The translations under genes and the position numbers were made by a program. Below are positions 26,260 through 36,660 of a stretch of DNA of 57,212 bases, in pieces (position 1 is the stretch's first letter; every line of letters starts with the position of its first letter). Under the pieces are notes generated by a model that had not been told where the DNA came from, did not search any database, and saw only the letters and a list, made by a program, of their open reading frames with translations. This DNA comes from Enterobacterales bacterium. GTDB taxonomy: Bacteria > Pseudomonadota > Gammaproteobacteria > Enterobacterales > Enterobacteriaceae. Location: positions 1 through 57,212 of the forward strand of contig JAATFO010000147.1 of assembly GCA_015655145.1 (NCBI GenBank), given 5' to 3'.

Positions 26260-27330
26260 ATGATGGAAAACCTGATGACGAGACAACCTGCTTTGGCGCG
26301 CGTGATATCCGCAGGCTTCACCAGTAACCGTGGCGTACTGGCAGCGGCGGCGTCAGGGCTGAGTGACTTTATCTGTGATAAAGGCGGTGATGTTGATCGT
26401 ATTTTTGGCGTCAGTGGTATCGATCCTGAATTATTGGCCAGTCCGACGCTGAGCCTTGGCCTGGTCAATTATTGCCGCGTAATGGAGATGGCAGCCCGCT
26501 ATTCAGGTTTTGATAACTTTGGTTTGCACTACGGTAAACAGTTTAAACCACAGTCATTAGGCCTGATTGGCTATGTCGGATTGTGCTCCGCAACACTTGA
26601 GCAGGCACTGCATAATGTCGTGAACGCGTTTCCTTTTCATCAGCATGACACATTGACCCGCCTGGTTGACAAAGGCGACTGCTGGCGGCTGGACTATCAG
26701 GTGCGGCACGGTGCTATCCTGTGCCGTCGTCAGGACGCGGAATTGACGCTGGGTATGTTGATGAATTTGATTCGCCATGTTAACGGTAAGCACTGGGCGC
26801 CACGCGAAGTCCATTTTGAACATCCCCGGCCTGAACAATGGCATGAACACTGCAAAGTGTTTGACGCACCAGTCTATTTCGATCAACCGTTCAATTCATT
26901 GCTGCTCCCCAAACGCGACCTGGCACGCACGATGCCAGAAAACGATCCAATATTATTGACGGTGGTACAGGATGCGATTCGCCGTCTGAACTGCACGTCA
27001 TCGTCACAAAACATCATTGATCAGGCGCGTTCGCACGTGCATTTGATGCTAATGCAAGGGGAACCGGTGCTGGAGATGGTGGCGGAAAAAATGGGGCTGT
27101 CGAGTTGGTCTTTACAACGTCGTCTGCGCGATGAAGGATTGCGTTTTACGCTGTTGGTTGATCAGGTGCGCTGTGAGATGGCAAAACATTATCTGCAGCA
27201 AAAACAATTACCGATCTCGGAAATGGCGCTGCTGCTGGGATATTCTGAAGTGAGCGCATTCTCGCGCGCGTTTCGCCGTTGGTTTGGTATTAGCCCGCGT
27301 CAGTGGCGTCAGCATGCTGTTGCCAGCTAA
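26260..27330 (+). CDS. AraC family transcriptional regulator
   Basis: A 356-residue AraC/XylS-type activator. The N-terminal part (to about 215) is the arabinose-binding-type ligand domain shared with OruR-like regulators (SLGLVNYCRVMEMAARYSG). The C-terminal 100 residues carry two helix-turn-helix units: MVAEKMGLSSWSLQRRLRDE and the conserved FSRAFRRWFGISPRQWR end. Several ATG codons cluster at 26260-26275; GAGG precedes the first two. It lies 150 bp after the kinase gene on the same strand and probably regulates the permease/kinase pair. Confidence 0.88.
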   Translation: MMENLMTRQPALARVISAGFTSNRGVLAAAASGLSDFICDKGGDVDRIFGVSGIDPELLASPTLSLGLVNYCRVMEMAARYSGFDNFGLHYGKQFKPQSLGLIGYVGLCSATLEQALHNVVNAFPFHQHDTLTRLVDKGDCWRLDYQVRHGAILCRRQDAELTLGMLMNLIRHVNGKHWAPREVHFEHPRPEQWHEHCKVFDAPVYFDQPFNSLLLPKRDLARTMPENDPILLTVVQDAIRRLNCTSSSQNIIDQARSHVHLMLMQGEPVLEMVAEKMGLSSWSLQRRLRDEGLRFTLLVDQVRCEMAKHYLQQKQLPISEMALLLGYSEVSAFSRAFRRWFGISPRQWRQHAVAS

Positions 27331-27332
27331 GG

Positions 27333-27731
27333 TCAACGTGGCCGGAAGCTGACGATCATGTCGTGTGGCGCTCCATTGGGCGGGATCGGCAAATGCGGCG
27401 TGCTACTGAGGGTTTCCCACGCTTTCAGACAAAGGGCTTCATCACCCAGCGTGCGAAAGACGCGGTAATACTGCGGTGGCGTGTAGGTAATCACTATATC
27501 GCAATGCTGTCCTTTATAATGGGCAGCATGTTCGAAATTGGTCTGTACACGCCAGGCGACCTCATTACGCCAGCGACAAATCTGTGTCGCGTTTAGCGTT
27601 TCCGTTGGACAACCGGCGGCAAAGTCCGGCAGGTTCACCGGTGTGGTTGGCGGCCTGGCGTGACAGCCAACCAACAGTAAGATGCTTAACGCACACGGTA
27701 ATATCAGGGCAGACGCGGTCATCCGTTTCAC
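27333..27731 (-). CDS. Lipoprotein with TolA C-terminal-like domain
   Basis: A 132-residue predicted lipoprotein, probably starting at GTG 27731 (MKRMTASALILPCALSILLL, then VGC lipobox; Cys at about residue 23); ATG 27722 is an alternative. The mature domain resembles the C-terminal domain of TolA, which meets TolB and colicins: a Cys in GQHCDIVI and another in DEALCLKAWE in the spacing of the TolA disulfide, a PIPPN turn and a final SFRPR. It lacks TolA's membrane anchor and long helical stalk. It sits between the AraC gene and sbcC, where Escherichia has no such gene. Confidence 0.75.
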   Translation of the reverse strand: MKRMTASALILPCALSILLLVGCHARPPTTPVNLPDFAAGCPTETLNATQICRWRNEVAWRVQTNFEHAAHYKGQHCDIVITYTPPQYYRVFRTLGDEALCLKAWETLSSTPHLPIPPNGAPHDMIVSFRPR

Positions 27732-27792
27732 TGTGGTAAGGTAAGATGTATCGTTGCACGGTAACGTAAACCCGGCAACGATAACAGTACGA

Positions 27793-30700
27793 TTATCCTG
27801 AAAACGGCAGTTCCAGCCGACTATAACCGAGGCCATTAACCTTACGCACGTTGATTTGCACCGGAATTCGCTCTTTCATCGCTTCCACATGGCTGATGAC
27901 ACCGATGATTTTACCGCTGGCGTTAAGTGCATCCAGCGCATCCAGCGCGATATCCAGCGTGTTGGCATCCAGCGTGCCAAAACCCTCATCAAGAAACAGT
28001 GATTCGATCCGGGTCTTGTGGCTCACCAGGTCGGAAAGGGCCAGCGCCAGCGCCAGGCTCACCAGAAAACTTTCGCCTCCTGACAGCGTGCGTGTATCAC
28101 GCGTTGCATCGGCCTGCCAGGTATCGACCACCTGAAGTTCCAGTGCTTCCTGCGATTTGCGTTGTAACAAATAACGGCCATGTAAACGTGCAAGCTGATT
28201 ATTTGCCAGCCAGACAAGGTGTTCAAGCGTCAGACCTTGCGCAAATTTGCGGAATTTATCTCCGGTTCGGGAGCCAATCAACGCATTGAGATATCCCCAG
28301 TCGGCTTCGTTTTCTTCACTGACGCGAATCTGTTGCAACAGGGTTTGTTGTTGTTCGCGGAGTTTATGGTCGCTGGTGAGTTGCTGACGTATCTGGCCTT
28401 GTTGTTGGGCATTTTCGCGGATCTGTTGTTGCAGGCGTGTCAGTTTTTCTGCCAGTGGCTCCGGGTCTTCAGGCAGCGACGCAGGTTGTTGTGTCTGATG
28501 GCGCTGCAAGGCTTGTATGGCTTGCTGTTTCATTATCAGCGCCTGTTGCAGCCGTTGCTCCAGCGTATGCAAATGCGTTTTCAGCGACAGGGCTTCTTCA
28601 TCCGGCAATAATGCGGCATGGAACATCGTTTCATCGGCAAAGGGACTGTGTTGCAGGGCATCGGCAAACTCTTGCTGTGTTTCATGTAACCGGTTTTGTA
28701 CTGATGTACATTGGGCACTCACGGCGTGATGTTGCCCTTGCAGGGTATTTAACTGATTTTGCAGGGTTTGCCAGCATTGCTGAATCTGCTGGCAGCTTTC
28801 TTCCGCCTGTATGACGTGTTGCTGCAGTTGCTGGCGGACCTCACTGACGCTACGATCGCCAAATAACTGCTGGCGTTGTTGTTGCAGCATAATGCGTTGC
28901 TGTTGTGTACTGGTTCTGGCATTTTCTCCGGTCTGAATATCGTGCTGTAATGTCGCCAGTTCGTCACGTAGTGCATCTTGTTGACTCTGTAATGCGGCCA
29001 ATTTTGGCGCTATGTCTGCAAGTGACTGCTCGCTTTGTTGCCAGTGCTGCCATTCAGACTGGCGCATCTGAAGCCAGGTGTCGAGTGCTGCGCTGGCAGG
29101 TAAAACCAATTGATGTCGCGCCAGTTCGGTGCTTAGCGCATCGCGTTGCTGTGCTGCCTGTGTGCTTTCGTGCTGCCATTGTTGGTGTGTATCAGTGAGC
29201 GATTGTTGCAGGTTTTGCCATTGTTGTTGCGCCAGTTGCTGCGTCATTTGTTGTTTTTGTAATGCCTGCTGGCTGTCATTCCACTGCGCTTTCATTTGTT
29301 GGCTGGTGCGGGTTGCGCCATCAATTTTCTGTATATGTTGTTGTGCCGTCACCTCTTGCTGTTCCTGCTGTCGTAGCCAGTTTTCAACCTCTTCCGGCTG
29401 TAACGGGTCCAGCGTCACTGCCAGTCCGGTGGTCACGGTTTGCCACTGTTGTTGCAACGCGCTATTTTCCTGCGCCAGCGCGTGCAGTTCCTGTTGCCAT
29501 TGCGCCAGTTGCGTTTCTAACGCGTTAAGTTGCTCGTGACTGGCGACATCCTGTACGCGCCATTGATCTTCTTCCTGACGTAATTGTTCCAGCCGCTGTT
29601 GGTTATCCGATAACGACAATGCCTGATACTCCGCCACCGCCGGATGTTCGCATGCTCCGCACAATGGGCAAGGTTGCCCGGCTATCAATTGTGCGCGTTC
29701 ATGTTCAAGGCTGACGATGCGTTTTTCCAGTGTTACGCGTTTTTCGAGGTCAATGCGATGCTGCTGTTTTTCACGCCATGCCTGGTGCTGAGTATCAGCC
29801 TGTTGCCGTTTCTGTTGCTGCTGTTGCCGACATTCTGCCACGCGGGTATGCAGTGTGTGCTGGCGTTGAGCGAGTTGCAGAAATTGCGGGGCTAACCGGG
29901 CGAGCGTATTGCGCCCGTGGCGTTGCTGCATCAGTAAACTCAACAGGTTGCGTTGTTGCTGTTCGGGTTGTTGTTGTTGTTGTTGTAGCGTGGTGAGTGC
30001 TTGCTCCGCCTGTTGCCATTGTTGCCGGGCTGTGTCTTGCTGTGATTGTTGTGTGTCGGTTTGCGTGGCCAGTTGCGCCAGAATGGTTGTTTGCTCAGTC
30101 AGTTGACGCTCAAGCTGTTGCTGCCGTTGTTGTAATGCGGTGAGTGTTTGCTCGCTTTGTTGCTGCCGGGAAAATTGCTCGCGCCATAACAGGAGTGATT
30201 CTCCCCACCGGGCAACAGCGGCATGCTGTTGACGCCATTGCTGGTGCGTGTGTTGTTGTTGTTCCAGAGAGGCAAGGGAGGTGTGCAACTGTTGCTGACG
30301 GGCTTGCCGTTGTTGCTGTAAAGCAACATGCTCAGTCAACGCTTTCACCTGTTGCTGCTCCTGTTGCTGTAACGTAGTGATATGCAGATCAAGCGGGATT
30401 ATCGTGTCGTTGATCAGCGTTTCGTGTTGCTGACGTTGTTGCGCGACATGCTGGCGTGTGTTTTCTGCTCGTTGTTGTTGCGTTGTCAGTTCCTGTAACT
30501 CTACCTGTGCTTGCTGCTGCTGTCTGACCAGTTGCTGTTGTTGCGCCTGAAGTTGCTCAATGTCGTGTTGATATTGATGGCACTGTGACCACAGAGGGCG
30601 CATTTTTTCCGCCGGTTCGGCCCGTGCCAGCCGTATCCGGTCTGACTCCGCCGCGTGCCATGCGGTTTCAGCCTGCTGCCATGTGTGTTGTGATTGCAGT

Positions 30701-31476
30701 TCATCCTGTTGCAGACGTTGCCAGTGTGCCTGCCATTGTTGCCGTTGCTGGGTTTCATTCAGTGTTTGGGTAAGCACGTGCTCCCCGGTAATCAATTGTT
30801 CTGACTGTTGTTGTAGCGCCTGGCGGGTAGTTTCATCCAGTAATGCAATCGCTGAGGCCTGCGCCCGTAGATGGTCGAGGGCGATATGGGCATTTTTATG
30901 TTTCTCGAAGATCTCCGCTGAAAGCCGCCCATAGATTTCTGTGCCGGTCAGTTCTTCCAGTAGTTCAGCCCGCTCACCGGCATTGGCATGCAGAAACGCG
31001 GCGAACTGGCCTTGTGACAACATCATTGATTTGGTAAACCGATCAAAGTCAAGCCCGGTAAGGGCAGTCAACATCTCCAGCTTATCTTTTACCTTGTCAG
31101 CGACAATCACATTATCAGCGCAGCGCACCAGTTCCACCCGCGGCGCCTGCAGGTTGCCATCGATAGCGCCACGAGCCCGGTTCTGGCTCCAGAAGGCGCG
31201 CCATGCTTCACCTTTGACCTCAAACTCCACCTCAGCCAGACATTCTGCGGTATCGCGGCTGATCAGTTCATTTTGCGCCTGTGATATTTTCCCCAACCGC
31301 GATGTTTCATGGTAGAGCGCCAGACAAATGGCATCAAGCAGCGTGGTTTTACCGGCACCCGTAGCGCCAGTAATGGCAAACAAGCCATTGCTGGCGAAGG
31401 GTTCCGCCGTAAAATCGATTTTCCATTCGCCTTTTAACGAGTTGAGGTTTTTTAGGCGTAGTGTCAGGATTTTCAT
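27793..31476 (-). CDS. sbcC: SbcC, ATPase subunit of the SbcCD nuclease
   Basis: A 1227-residue SMC/Rad50-like ATPase that works with SbcD to cut DNA hairpins, palindromes and protein-blocked ends. The N-terminal ATPase half has Walker [13 protein letters not shown] at about residues 37-48; the C-terminal half has the signature LSGGESF and Walker [13 protein letters not shown]. The zinc-hook motif [10 protein letters not shown] lies mid-protein, flanked by coiled coils. It is longer than the Escherichia protein (1048) and its arms are exceptionally glutamine-rich, with runs such as [11 protein letters not shown]. The start overlaps the sbcD stop by 4 bp. Confidence 0.96.
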   Translation of the reverse strand: MKILTLRLKNLNSLKGEWKIDFTAEPFASNGLFAITGATGAGKTTLLDAICLALYHETSRLGKISQAQNELISRDTAECLAEVEFEVKGEAWRAFWSQNRARGAIDGNLQAPRVELVRCADNVIVADKVKDKLEMLTALTGLDFDRFTKSMMLSQGQFAAFLHANAGERAELLEELTGTEIYGRLSAEIFEKHKNAHIALDHLRAQASAIALLDETTRQALQQQSEQLITGEHVLTQTLNETQQRQQWQAHWQRLQQDELQSQHTWQQAETAWHAAESDRIRLARAEPAEKMRPLWSQCHQYQHDIEQLQAQQQQLVRQQQQAQVELQELTTQQQRAENTRQHVAQQRQQHETLINDTIIPLDLHITTLQQQEQQQVKALTEHVALQQQRQARQQQLHTSLASLEQQQHTHQQWRQQHAAVARWGESLLLWREQFSRQQQSEQTLTALQQRQQQLERQLTEQTTILAQLATQTDTQQSQQDTARQQWQQAEQALTTLQQQQQQPEQQQRNLLSLLMQQRHGRNTLARLAPQFLQLAQRQHTLHTRVAECRQQQQQKRQQADTQHQAWREKQQHRIDLEKRVTLEKRIVSLEHERAQLIAGQPCPLCGACEHPAVAEYQALSLSDNQQRLEQLRQEEDQWRVQDVASHEQLNALETQLAQWQQELHALAQENSALQQQWQTVTTGLAVTLDPLQPEEVENWLRQQEQQEVTAQQHIQKIDGATRTSQQMKAQWNDSQQALQKQQMTQQLAQQQWQNLQQSLTDTHQQWQHESTQAAQQRDALSTELARHQLVLPASAALDTWLQMRQSEWQHWQQSEQSLADIAPKLAALQSQQDALRDELATLQHDIQTGENARTSTQQQRIMLQQQRQQLFGDRSVSEVRQQLQQHVIQAEESCQQIQQCWQTLQNQLNTLQGQHHAVSAQCTSVQNRLHETQQEFADALQHSPFADETMFHAALLPDEEALSLKTHLHTLEQRLQQALIMKQQAIQALQRHQTQQPASLPEDPEPLAEKLTRLQQQIRENAQQQGQIRQQLTSDHKLREQQQTLLQQIRVSEENEADWGYLNALIGSRTGDKFRKFAQGLTLEHLVWLANNQLARLHGRYLLQRKSQEALELQVVDTWQADATRDTRTLSGGESFLVSLALALALSDLVSHKTRIESLFLDEGFGTLDANTLDIALDALDALNASGKIIGVISHVEAMKERIPVQINVRKVNGLGYSRLELPFSG

Positions 31477-32714
31477 GCCTGTTCCTCATGGCGAATGGCG
31501 TCGAGCGTGGTGAAAAATAGATGGCGTGCGCGTTGCAGGCGTGCGATGTCTGGTTCATCACTCAGGTCGTTTTCCTGCGCCAGTCGTCGTTCAAAAACCT
31601 CTTCCACGCTCAGTTCGCTAAGTGTTTCATGGTGTTGGTTTTCAATTGCGTTGGTATGACGTTCGCGACTACGGCGCAACAGTAACACCTCAACGGGCAA
31701 ATCGGCGGTCAGTGTCTGAATATGGTGCTGCAAATCGCTGATATAGCTCGGGGTGGTGATCTCAATATCCAGCCACACATTCTTTCCATCACCATCACCA
31801 TCGACAGCGAACTGACGAAGCTGTTGTTCGATAGACTCCAGTGAGCCTTTCAGTGTTTGCAACGGCTGGAAAAGCGGGATCAACAGAGGCGTCACTGTCA
31901 TCAATTGTGTTTGGTTGAACTCTACCAGGAAGACGCTTTTGGTTTTATCGGCTTCATCAAAACTGAGTGGGATGGGCGAACCGCTGTAGCGAATATGCTC
32001 ACAGTTGGCGATACGTTGCGCACGATGGATATGGCCAAGGGCAATATAGTCGGCTGGGGGAAAGGCCTGAGCGGGAAATGCGTCCAGCGTACCGATATAA
32101 ATATCGCGCTCGGCATCACTCTTACTGATACCAACGGTCGTCAGATGGCCTGTGGCGATAATCGGCAAGGGTAGGTTAAGCGCCTCGCGGTGTGCCACAG
32201 CCAGTTGATAGCAGCGCTGGTAGTGGTCAGCAATGGCATCCAACAGGCTCTGTTGCTTCTCACGACCAGATTGTCCGGCCTGGCTGTGCACGATATCGCG
32301 TGGGCGTAAAAAAGGGATAGCGCAGAGCAACGCCGCCGGATTGCCCTGGCGATCATTGAGTGGCAAGACCTCGTCGGCAAGATTATCACTGGCCGCGGCA
32401 ATCACCCGGGTATTCAGGCAAGCCAGCAGTTCGCGCGACTCATTAAGGGTAGCGACAGAATCATGATTTCCCCCGATGACCACGAGTTGGCAACCGGTTT
32501 GTTGCAACTGCACCACGAAGCGGTTGTAAAGCTCGCGGGCATAACTGGGCGGTGAGCCGGTATCGAAAATATCACCGGCGACAATGACCGCATCCACCTG
32601 ATATTGCTCAACGCGGGCAATGAGCCACTCAAGAAAAGCCTGATGTTCAGGCGCACGGCTTTTGGTGTAAAAAAACTGCCCCAGATGCCAGTCAGCGGTG
32701 TGGATAAAACGCAT
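31473..32714 (-). CDS. sbcD: SbcD, nuclease subunit of SbcCD
   Basis: A 413-residue Mre11-type manganese-dependent nuclease. The metallophosphoesterase motifs appear in order: DWHLGQ (residues 8-13), [11 protein letters not shown] (about 44), GNHD (about 82), and later ATGHLT and LGHIHR (His ligands). Length compares with 400 in Escherichia. GGAG precedes the ATG at 32714. It is divergent from phoB across a shared promoter region holding a Pho box, as in Escherichia. Confidence 0.96.
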   Translation of the reverse strand: MRFIHTADWHLGQFFYTKSRAPEHQAFLEWLIARVEQYQVDAVIVAGDIFDTGSPPSYARELYNRFVVQLQQTGCQLVVIGGNHDSVATLNESRELLACLNTRVIAAASDNLADEVLPLNDRQGNPAALLCAIPFLRPRDIVHSQAGQSGREKQQSLLDAIADHYQRCYQLAVAHREALNLPLPIIATGHLTTVGISKSDAERDIYIGTLDAFPAQAFPPADYIALGHIHRAQRIANCEHIRYSGSPIPLSFDEADKTKSVFLVEFNQTQLMTVTPLLIPLFQPLQTLKGSLESIEQQLRQFAVDGDGDGKNVWLDIEITTPSYISDLQHHIQTLTADLPVEVLLLRRSRERHTNAIENQHHETLSELSVEEVFERRLAQENDLSDEPDIARLQRARHLFFTTLDAIRHEEQA

Positions 32715-32835
32715 AAAAACTCCAGGCTCAAGCGGTATGCAGTGCCGATTATAACCAGCGCAGTAAAAAAGGGGCGGAGAAATGCAGGAAGCTGTCTCAC
32801 AAACATGTTATGTAATGGCTTGTCGACCCGTGCAT

Positions 32836-32857
32836 TTTTCATAAATATGTCATAAAA
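32836..32857 (+). promoter_or_regulatory. Pho box upstream of phoB
   Basis: Two direct 11-bp repeats TTTTCATAAAT and ATGTCATAAAA, followed by a partial third (CTGACGCATAA), fit the PhoB consensus CTGTCATAAAT. The arrangement is almost the same as at Escherichia phoB. It lies 60 bp before the phoB start and should give autoactivation under phosphate starvation. Confidence 0.92.
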
Positions 32858-32916
32858 CTGACGCATAATGTCGCCGCTGATCCCCATGACACGCCGCAAT
32901 ACAGGCAGGAGCAATA

Positions 32917-33606
32917 ATGGCTAAGCGCATTCTGGTCGTCGAAGATGAAGCCCCGATTCGGGAAATGTTGTGTTTCGTGCTTGAACAAAATGATTATCAA
33001 CCGATTGAAGCGGAAGATTATGACAGCGCCATCAGTCAGTTGACGGAACCCTGGCCCGATTTGGTTCTTCTTGACTGGATGTTGCCGGGCGGTAGCGGTA
33101 TTCAGTTTATTAAGCATCTTAAACGTGAGGCGATGACGCGCGATATTCCGGTGATGATGCTCACCGCCCGTGGTGAAGAAGAAGATCGGGTTCGCGGGCT
33201 GGAGGTGGGGGCCGACGATTACATTACCAAGCCTTTTTCGCCGAAAGAACTGGTGGCGCGGATTAAAGCAGTCATGCGGCGCATTTCACCGATGGCGGTG
33301 GAGGAGATGATCGAAATGCAAGGACTCAGCCTTGATCCTTCCTCTCATCGTGTGATGTCAGCAACGACGCCACTGGATATGGGGCCGACCGAATATAAAC
33401 TGCTGCACTTCTTTATGACGCATCCTGAGCGGGTTTATAGTCGCGAACAGCTACTGAATCACGTTTGGGGCACCAATGTCTATGTGGAAGATCGCACGGT
33501 TGATGTGCATATCCGCCGTTTGCGTAAAGCACTGGAAGCTTCCGGGCATGATCGCATGGTGCAAACAGTACGGGGAACAGGGTATCGTTTCTCGGCGCGC
33601 TACTGA
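32917..33606 (+). CDS. phoB: Phosphate response regulator PhoB
   Basis: A 229-residue OmpR-type response regulator that activates the Pho regulon under low phosphate. The receiver domain has the acidic cluster VVEDEAP (residues 7-13), phospho-acceptor Asp53 in LLDWMLPG, and Lys105 in TKPFSP. The C-terminal winged helix has [12 protein letters not shown] and the recognition helix [13 protein letters not shown]. It is nearly the same as Escherichia PhoB throughout. AGGAG precedes the ATG. It is co-transcribed with phoR 15 bp downstream and autoregulated through the Pho box. Confidence 0.98.
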   Translation: MAKRILVVEDEAPIREMLCFVLEQNDYQPIEAEDYDSAISQLTEPWPDLVLLDWMLPGGSGIQFIKHLKREAMTRDIPVMMLTARGEEEDRVRGLEVGADDYITKPFSPKELVARIKAVMRRISPMAVEEMIEMQGLSLDPSSHRVMSATTPLDMGPTEYKLLHFFMTHPERVYSREQLLNHVWGTNVYVEDRTVDVHIRRLRKALEASGHDRMVQTVRGTGYRFSARY

Positions 33607-33620
33607 TCGGAGTCGACAAC

Positions 33621-34952
33621 GTGCTGGAACGCCTTTCCTGGAAAAGATTATCTCTGGAACTGGTATTGGCTTGTCTGCCAGCACTGGTTATTGGCCTGTT
33701 GGTCGGTTATTTACCCTGGTTGCTGTTGGTGTCGGTGTGTGGTTTATTATTCTGGCATTTCTGGAATTTGTTGCGGCTGTCCCACTGGCTATGGGTTGAT
33801 CGCACTATGACGCCACCCACGGGTAGCGCCAGTTGGGAACCGTTGTTTTACGGCCTCAACCAGATGCAGTTGCGTAATCGGCGGCGGCGGCGCGAACTGG
33901 GTAATCAGATCAAGCGTTTTCGCAGTGGCGCAGAATCGTTGCCGGATGCGGTGGTATTGACCACCGAGGAAGGCACTATTTTCTGGTGTAACGGCCTGGC
34001 GCAACAGCACCTTGGTTTACGTTGGCCGGAGGATAACGGGCAAAATATCCTCAATTTACTGCGCTATCCGGAGTTTTCCCGCTATTTGCGGCAACGTGAT
34101 TTTACCCGTCCGCTCACGCTGGTGATGAATAATCAGCGCCATATGGAGTTTCGTGTGATGCCTTACAGCGAAGGACAATGGCTGCTGGTGGCGCGTGATG
34201 TGACACAAATGCATCAACTTGAAGGTGCGCGACGTCACTTTTTTGCCAATGTCAGTCATGAACTACGTACTCCGCTGACGGTGCTGCAGGGATATCTGGA
34301 AATGATGAATGATTCTGTGCTGGAGGAGCACGCGAGGGAAAAAGTGTTGCACACCATGCAGGAGCAGACACGGCGTATGGACAGCCTGGTAAAACAATTG
34401 CTGACATTGTCGCGTATTGAAGCCGCCCCGGCCATTGATTTATCGGAAACTGTTGATGTGCCGGCGATGTTGCATGTGCTGCAGCGTGAAGCGGAAACGC
34501 TCAGCAATGGTCGTCATGCCATTCATTTCCATACTGATCCGCATTTGCGGGTGTTTGGTAATGATGAGCAGATGCGCAGTGCTATCTCTAACCTGGTGTA
34601 TAACGCGGTGAATCATACGCCGGCCGGGACACAGATTGACGTTAGTTGGTTGCGCGGCCCACAAGGCGCGCAGTTTTGTGTCAAAGACAATGGCCCCGGT
34701 ATTGCAGCGGAACATATTCCGCGCCTGACAGAGCGCTTTTATCGTGTTGATAAGGCCCGTTCGCGCGCGACTGGCGGCAGCGGTCTCGGCCTGGCCATCG
34801 TTAAACATGTGCTGAGTCACCATAATGCCAGGCTTGAGATTAGCAGTATGCCGAATAAAGAGACGTGTTTTAGCTTTACCTTACCACAGGGATTGGTGGT
34901 GAGCGCTGAATCGCCAGAGACACACCGCGAACGTGACGAAAACGCAATCTGA
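33621..34952 (+). CDS. phoR: Phosphate regulon sensor kinase PhoR
   Basis: A 443-residue inner membrane histidine kinase and phosphatase for PhoB. Two N-terminal hydrophobic segments (about residues 12-30 and 33-50) are followed by a PAS domain (about 95-190), the dimerisation/phospho-acceptor helix [13 protein letters not shown] (His near 213), and the ATPase domain with the N box [10 protein letters not shown]1 KDNGPGI and G2 [12 protein letters not shown]. The start is GTG with GGAG nine bases upstream. It lacks a large periplasmic sensor, as usual, and takes its signal from the PstSCAB-PhoU system. Confidence 0.96.
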   Translation: MLERLSWKRLSLELVLACLPALVIGLLVGYLPWLLLVSVCGLLFWHFWNLLRLSHWLWVDRTMTPPTGSASWEPLFYGLNQMQLRNRRRRRELGNQIKRFRSGAESLPDAVVLTTEEGTIFWCNGLAQQHLGLRWPEDNGQNILNLLRYPEFSRYLRQRDFTRPLTLVMNNQRHMEFRVMPYSEGQWLLVARDVTQMHQLEGARRHFFANVSHELRTPLTVLQGYLEMMNDSVLEEHAREKVLHTMQEQTRRMDSLVKQLLTLSRIEAAPAIDLSETVDVPAMLHVLQREAETLSNGRHAIHFHTDPHLRVFGNDEQMRSAISNLVYNAVNHTPAGTQIDVSWLRGPQGAQFCVKDNGPGIAAEHIPRLTERFYRVDKARSRATGGSGLGLAIVKHVLSHHNARLEISSMPNKETCFSFTLPQGLVVSAESPETHRERDENAI

Positions 34953-35036
34953 ACAGTAGAGGTGGTTGCCATCGGAGCAGGGTTACCACGGAACATGATT
35001 TTTTTTCATGTACGATGAAATTTACTCCATTGCGGC

Positions 35037-35049
35037 TGAAATTCATTCA
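35037..35049 (+). promoter_or_regulatory. MetR-box-like site upstream of the MetE-core gene
   Basis: TGAAATTCATTCA fits the MetR recognition pattern TGAA-N2-T-N2-TTCA exactly. It lies about 104 bp before the start codon of a cobalamin-independent methionine synthase-like gene, the expected target type for MetR. Function is inferred from the match. Confidence 0.6.
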
Positions 35050-35068
35050 TGCCACACTTTTTCTTTTT

Positions 35069-35084
35069 AGACGTCCGGATGTCC
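35069..35084 (+). promoter_or_regulatory. Tandem MetJ half-boxes (methionine repressor operator)
   Basis: AGACGTCC directly followed by GGATGTCC resembles two adjacent 8-bp met boxes (consensus AGACGTCT), with 7 and 5 matches of 8. MetJ needs at least two tandem boxes. The site is 20 bp downstream of the MetR-like box, the same pairing of activator and repressor found in front of metE. Confidence 0.65.
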
Positions 35085-35152
35085 AAATAACGTACTGCAA
35101 TTATTTCATCCGTAAATTATGCGCCCTGCGCCATCTCCAGGAGTTGAACGCT

Positions 35153-36256
35153 ATGCAAAGATTGACCGCCCCTTTTCGTGCCGACATTGTTGGCAGTTTT
35201 TTGCGTCCTTTAACCATCAAACGTGCGCGTGAGCAGTTTGCTGCGGGCGATATTGATGCTATTGCGCTCCGACATGTCGAAGATGAAGCGATTCATGAGG
35301 TGGTCACGCAGCAACGTGCAAGTGGTCTGAAGGTGGTGACTGACGGTGAGTTTCGCCGCGCCTGGTGGCACTTTGATTTCTTCAACGGTTTACAAGGTGT
35401 CGAGGTTTATGATTCAGAGCAAGGCATCCAGTTTAACGGCGTGCAGACGAAAGCGCATGGGGTGCGGGTGATTGGTAAACTGGGTTTTGGCGATCATCCG
35501 ATGCTGGACGATTTCCGTTATCTGAACAGTATCAGTGGCGATGCGGTAGCGAAAATGACCATCCCCAGCCCGAGCGTGCTGCATTTTCGTGGTGGCCGCA
35601 AGGTGATTGATGCCACTGTTTACCCTGATCTTGAGCAATATTTCGATGATCTGGCGCAAACCTATCGTGATGCGATAGCCGCCTTCTATGCGGCTGGCTG
35701 CCGTTATTTGCAACTTGATGACACCGTCTGGGCGTATCTCTGTTCAGAAGATCAAAAACGTCAAATCCGTGAACGCGGAGATGATCCGGAACAACTGGCC
35801 CATATTTATGCCAGGGTACTGAATAAAGCGCTTGAAAATAAGCCCGCTGATTTAACCGTCGGTTTGCATGTTTGTCGCGGTAATTTCCGCTCAACATGGA
35901 TTTCTGAAGGAGGCTATGAGCCAGTGGCGGAAGTGCTGTTTGGCACTGTGAATGTCGACGCGTTTTTCCTTGAATATGATAATGATCGTTCTGGTGGATT
36001 TGAGCCATTGCGCTTTGTTAAACCGGGTAACCAGCAGGTGGTGTTAGGGCTGATCACCACTAAAAATGGAACCCTGGAAGATCCGGAAGTCGTGAAAGCA
36101 CGCATTGAGGAAGCGGCTAAATTTGTCGACATTAATCAAATTTGCCTTAGCCCACAATGTGGTTTTGCCTCGACGGAGGAAGGGAATAGCCTGACGGATG
36201 CCCAACAATGGGCCAAAGACCGTCTGGTGGTGGATATCGCTAAAGCGTTGTGGTAA
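35153..36256 (+). CDS. MetE C-terminal-domain-type methionine synthase family protein
   Basis: A 367-residue protein consisting only of the catalytic (C-terminal) barrel of cobalamin-independent methionine synthase, like the YxjG/YxjH group. Zinc ligands are visible in GLHVCRGN and SPQCGF, with a substrate Asp in QLDDTVW. Such short proteins lack the N-terminal domain that binds polyglutamyl folate, so they may use another methyl donor. The ATG at 35153 has AGGAG upstream. It sits between phoR and brnQ, which adjoin in Escherichia. Upstream MetR- and MetJ-like sites put it in the methionine regulon, and a strong terminator follows. Confidence 0.9.
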   Translation: MQRLTAPFRADIVGSFLRPLTIKRAREQFAAGDIDAIALRHVEDEAIHEVVTQQRASGLKVVTDGEFRRAWWHFDFFNGLQGVEVYDSEQGIQFNGVQTKAHGVRVIGKLGFGDHPMLDDFRYLNSISGDAVAKMTIPSPSVLHFRGGRKVIDATVYPDLEQYFDDLAQTYRDAIAAFYAAGCRYLQLDDTVWAYLCSEDQKRQIRERGDDPEQLAHIYARVLNKALENKPADLTVGLHVCRGNFRSTWISEGGYEPVAEVLFGTVNVDAFFLEYDNDRSGGFEPLRFVKPGNQQVVLGLITTKNGTLEDPEVVKARIEEAAKFVDINQICLSPQCGFASTEEGNSLTDAQQWAKDRLVVDIAKALW

Positions 36257-36278
36257 CTGACGACGGGTTGTCGGGTGG

Positions 36279-36306
36279 AAAAAGGCGCAGGAGAATGCGC
36301 CTTTTT
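36279..36306 (+). terminator. Rho-independent terminator of the MetE-core gene
   Basis: An 11-bp perfect stem (AAAAAGGCGCA / TGCGCCTTTTT) with a 6-base loop, ending in a T-run. It lies 22 bases after the stop codon and isolates the gene from brnQ. Confidence 0.92.
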
Positions 36307-36660
36307 CGTAAATTTGTTCATTTGGTGAGAAATGCATCACTCGATGGGCAGAAATGGCACATCATGTAGCGTTATGTGATGATTGGCTGAAGTTAAATTC
36401 TAATTTTTTTTATTTTTGTATTATATGATTCTGCTTTTGCCGTCCTGTATTGCCTTTGCTCGCTATAAACGTTTTACTTAGCGCCATTGTCACCGCTATC
36501 CTTCTGCGAACAGAAGAAAATTAGCTTAAATCACCTGCGTATCAAGCCATCAATAAGCATATTGCTCTGCCTTGTCTGAACGTACACTACTTTTGCGTGG
36601 TAGGGGCGGCAACCTAAAACACAACTTCCACCACCATCAGTCGCAGGCAACACAGTTTTT
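36307..36660. promoter_or_regulatory. brnQ upstream region
   Basis: No gene is seen. The section around 36395-36430 is very AT-rich and is a likely promoter (TATTATAT-type -10 sequence). A longer leader of about 230 bp seems to precede brnQ; I recognise no attenuator or leader peptide in it. The ribosome site before brnQ is weak. Confidence 0.4.

Noticed and set aside
28437..30377. Plus-strand frames rich in Cys, Val and Ala opposite sbcC
   Set aside because: They are antisense reflections of the glutamine-rich CAA/CAG codons of sbcC, not genes.
29900..30560. Possible CRISPR-like or tandem array because of repeated TTGTTG/CTGTTG units
   Set aside because: These are reverse-strand glutamine codons inside sbcC; there are no spacer-separated repeats of constant length.
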